A stretch of 5,889 nt of DNA from Porticoccus sp. (lineage in GTDB: Bacteria; Pseudomonadota; Gammaproteobacteria; Pseudomonadales; Porticoccaceae), in assembly GCA_023263825.1 (NCBI GenBank), contig JALQUJ010000098.1, forward strand, positions 1-5,889, read 5' to 3'. The notes below the pieces were generated by a model, which searched no databases, had not been told where the DNA came from, and saw only the letters and a list, made by a program, of their open reading frames with translations. This document shows positions 4,040 through 5,889 of this stretch, one piece after another. The position numbers and the translations under genes are program-made. The stretch's first letter is position 1. The number at the start of each line of letters is the position of its first letter.

Positions 4040-5179
4040 TTAAGTCCCATCTACTCTAAACCCTAGTGCTGCCATTGATCTGGCCACAGTAGCTTCAACA
4101 TTCTTTGATATATTATTGGAAGGTACATTATTAACGGGGACCCTGTAATGGTGAAATTCCAATCGTTTCGGGCAATTTTTTCGTAGTAAATCAAAAGTAC
4201 GGGGTATATCTAATCCATCAATTAACAATGTGTCCCTCATACGCTGATCTTGTTTTTCCACATCAAACGTCGTCAACACAGCTTCCGATAACGAAGAAAC
4301 ATTAAGGTCTGACATGGACAAACTATTAAAAGTCGAACTGGGTATCGCTTCACCTAACCAACCACAAAATGCATCCCTAACCATTGTCGTGCCATTTACT
4401 TTACCATCGTAGCTGTAACCCGCGATATGAGGAGTGCCAATATCCACCTGTTCAAGTAGAGGTAACAGAATATCAGGCTCACCTTCCCAAACGTCCAACG
4501 CCACCTGCAACGATCGCTGTGGCAATACACTTAATAATGTATTTAAAAGTGCCTGGTTATCCACCACAGCACCCCTGGCTGCATTAATTAACAATGTATC
4601 AGAAGCAAGTTGTGACAGCACCGCTTCATCAAATAAATGGAAAGTCGGGAAAGGTCCCTCCGTTGTCAATGGTGTATGTAAGCAAAGAATATCCGACTGA
4701 AGAACTTCTTCAAAAGAGGTTAAATGGGCATTGTCAGCATGAGACAGAAAAGGGTCATAACAGCGACAATTTACCCCTAACTTTTGCAAGGTTTGATACA
4801 ACCTTCCCCCCACATTGCCACAACCAACAATACCAACTGTTTGCTCCTGCCAATCGGGGCGAAGCCTGAATAATACTGATAACACATACTGAACCACGGC
4901 ATTGGCATTACAGCCGGGTGCATTGGCAAACTGAATACCCTGTTGTTTCAGGTAAATCAGATCCACATGATCCGTACCTATGGTAGCCGAACCCACAAAA
5001 CGTACGGGGCTGCCCTCAAGCAACCCGGCATTTACCATTGTCACCGAACGTACGAGCAGAACATCAGCATTCTTTACCTGCTCAGGGCCAAGCTCACGTC
5101 CAGGAAATGTTTGTACTTCACCAAAAGACGCAAACAACTCCTTCACCAACGGCATGTTTTCATCGGCAACTATTTTCAT
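4040..5179 (-). CDS. pdxB: 4-phosphoerythronate dehydrogenase PdxB
   Basis: PdxB oxidises 4-phosphoerythronate to 2-oxo-3-hydroxy-4-phosphobutanoate with NAD(H), the second step of DXP-dependent pyridoxal phosphate synthesis, in the cytoplasm. The protein has 379 residues against 378 in E. coli. It starts MKIVADENMP, a PdxB hallmark. The N-terminal part of the substrate domain includes VGSATIGTDHVD (62-73) and APGCNANAVVQYV (87-99). The Rossmann nucleotide site is VGIVGCGNVGGRL (115-127). Catalytic residues of the D-2-hydroxyacid dehydrogenase family are seen as R202 (NAARGAVVD), E234 (VWEGEP) and H251 (TPHIAGY). The C-terminal dimerisation part ends with FDLLRKNCPKRLEF and AALGFRVDGT. Compared with E. 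coli, about three residues are inserted between R202 and E234. The ATG overlaps the upstream exonuclease stop as ATGA, with no strong Shine-Dalgarno, so translation is probably coupled. Confidence 0.96.
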   Translation of the reverse strand: MKIVADENMPLVKELFASFGEVQTFPGRELGPEQVKNADVLLVRSVTMVNAGLLEGSPVRFVGSATIGTDHVDLIYLKQQGIQFANAPGCNANAVVQYVLSVLFRLRPDWQEQTVGIVGCGNVGGRLYQTLQKLGVNCRCYDPFLSHADNAHLTSFEEVLQSDILCLHTPLTTEGPFPTFHLFDEAVLSQLASDTLLINAARGAVVDNQALLNTLLSVLPQRSLQVALDVWEGEPDILLPLLEQVDIGTPHIAGYSYDGKVNGTTMVRDAFCGWLGEAIPSSTFNSLSMSDLNVSSLSEAVLTTFDVEKQDQRMRDTLLIDGLDIPRTFDLLRKNCPKRLEFHHYRVPVNNVPSNNISKNVEATVARSMAALGFRVDGT

Positions 5180-5889
5180 TCAGTACAAATTTCCATTTGC
5201 TGATTAACCTTTTCTGCCCTTGCTATTAAGCGTCCGCCCAAACCCATTTGATCACAGAACTCTGTGAGCTTATCCAATGCAATAGTCTGTCGTTGTAATT
5301 GGGGGTTATCCTCAATAGAGATAGGAGCATCCTCAGCAATTATAGTAAGTTCTCGCGCCATTAAAATCTGCTCACGATATTCTGCTATTTTATCCGGTAA
5401 TGTCTTGGCACCACGAACAGGAATATCAGCAATTTGTTGATTATCCGCAGCCAACAAATCATCAATGCTCTCAAAATGATCCAACAATGCCGTAGCCGTT
5501 TTATCACCCACCCCCGGCACACCGGGAATACAGTCAACACTATCACCCACAAGTGCAAGGTAATCTGCTACCTGTTCTGGCCACACACCCACCTTCTCCT
5601 TTACCGCCTCTCTATTCAGCGGACTTTTTTTACCAAAATCCCAAATTACATCCTGTTCAGCTATAACAAGTTGGGATAAATCCTTATCACCACTGACCAC
5701 AACAATATTATGCCCCTGATTTCGCCCAGCTTTTGCCAAAGTACCGACAATATCATCGGCCTCATAGGTATTGCTGGCCAAACCGGTTATACCCAATAAT
5801 CCTGTAACCTCTACACAGGCATTCAGCTGAAATTCTAACGCTTCGTCTGGCAATACCCGATTGGCCTTATAATCAGGGTAAATATCATT
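5176..5889 (-). CDS. 5'-3' exonuclease / flap endonuclease (5' end outside window)
   Basis: The visible 237 residues cover most of a stand-alone 5' nuclease of the Pol I N-terminal domain/Xni family, which removes 5' flaps or RNA primers during replication and repair. From the window edge the frame reads DIYPDYKANR, the helical-arch entry motif, then YEADDIVGTLA (42-52 of the fragment), VSGDKDLSQLV (65-75) and LVGDSVDCIPGVPGVGDKTA (113-132). These carry the metal-binding acids E43, D45, D46, D68, D70, D116 and D119, and the helix-hairpin-helix DNA-binding loop. The complete acid set resembles Pol I more than E. coli Xni, which lacks several. There is no polymerase domain, since the frame ends at TGA 5178-5176. 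The frame is open to position 5889, so an internal TTG at 5853 is not the start. The stop overlaps the pdxB ATG by 4 bp. Confidence 0.92.
   Translation of the reverse strand, partial: NDIYPDYKANRVLPDEALEFQLNACVEVTGLLGITGLASNTYEADDIVGTLAKAGRNQGHNIVVVSGDKDLSQLVIAEQDVIWDFGKKSPLNREAVKEKVGVWPEQVADYLALVGDSVDCIPGVPGVGDKTATALLDHFESIDDLLAADNQQIADIPVRGAKTLPDKIAEYREQILMARELTIIAEDAPISIEDNPQLQRQTIALDKLTEFCDQMGLGGRLIARAEKVNQQMEICTE

Noticed and set aside
4384..5229. Several overlapping plus-strand frames opposite pdxB
   Set aside because: All are antisense to pdxB, which has complete family motifs in its frame; the shadows overlap one another in different frames.
5434..5679. Plus-strand 81-residue frame opposite the nuclease gene
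   Set aside because: It is antisense to the metal-binding and helix-hairpin-helix region of the 5' nuclease, and no protein family is recognised.
5851..5853. TTG as the start of the exonuclease
   Set aside because: The frame continues upstream to the window edge and encodes DIYPDYKANR, a conserved part of the family, so the true start is outside.
1..5889. CRISPR array, insertion sequence, integron or phage attachment site at the tRNA genes
   Set aside because: There is no spaced repeat array, transposase, integrase or terminal repeat, and no partial duplicate of a tRNA 3' end was noticed in the window.

Overview
The window looks like an ordinary chromosomal stretch of a gammaproteobacterium, probably marine and perhaps of the Cellvibrionales/Pseudomonadales type. 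This is judged from the gene families: pdxB, which is largely gammaproteobacterial; an AlaA very close to the E. coli protein; and E. coli-like tRNA-Glu and tRNA-Gly genes with encoded CCA. The lineage is inferred from memory of protein sequences and was not searched. Base composition is moderately AT-leaning and even across the genes. No insertion sequence, phage gene, CRISPR array or sign of recent transfer was seen.

Layout, left to right. (1) 1-146, minus: N-terminal 48 codons of a YadG-type ABC transporter ATPase, cut by the window edge, whose Walker A lysine is replaced by threonine. (2) 311-610, minus: a tRNA unit with a sigma70 promoter and GC-rich discriminator, tRNA-Glu(UUC), tRNA-Gly(GCC) and an intrinsic terminator. 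(3) 707-1160, minus: msrB with its terminator. (4) 1161-1286: a divergent control region carrying an 18-bp near-perfect direct repeat at 23-bp phase and a 9-bp inverted repeat. (5) 1287-2543, plus: alaA, an alanine-forming aminotransferase. (6) 2568-3692, minus: an ATP-NAD kinase-fold protein of the COG3199/AcoX type with a GTG start. (7) 3794-3970, plus: an unrecognised 58-residue acidic protein, divergent from the kinase-like gene. (8) 4040-5889, minus: a 5'-3' exonuclease (5' end outside the window) overlapping pdxB by 4 bp, with a probable terminator lying inside the 3' end of the small gene.

The genes are mostly unrelated housekeeping functions: methionine sulfoxide repair, alanine synthesis, vitamin B6 synthesis, flap/5' nuclease and translation. 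PdxB feeds pyridoxal phosphate synthesis and AlaA uses that cofactor, but they are not in one operon and nothing here shows that they are linked. I see no convincing novel multi-gene system. The points most worth a second look are the repeat-rich msrB/alaA intergenic region, the Walker A substitution, and the small gene paired divergently with the kinase-like gene.
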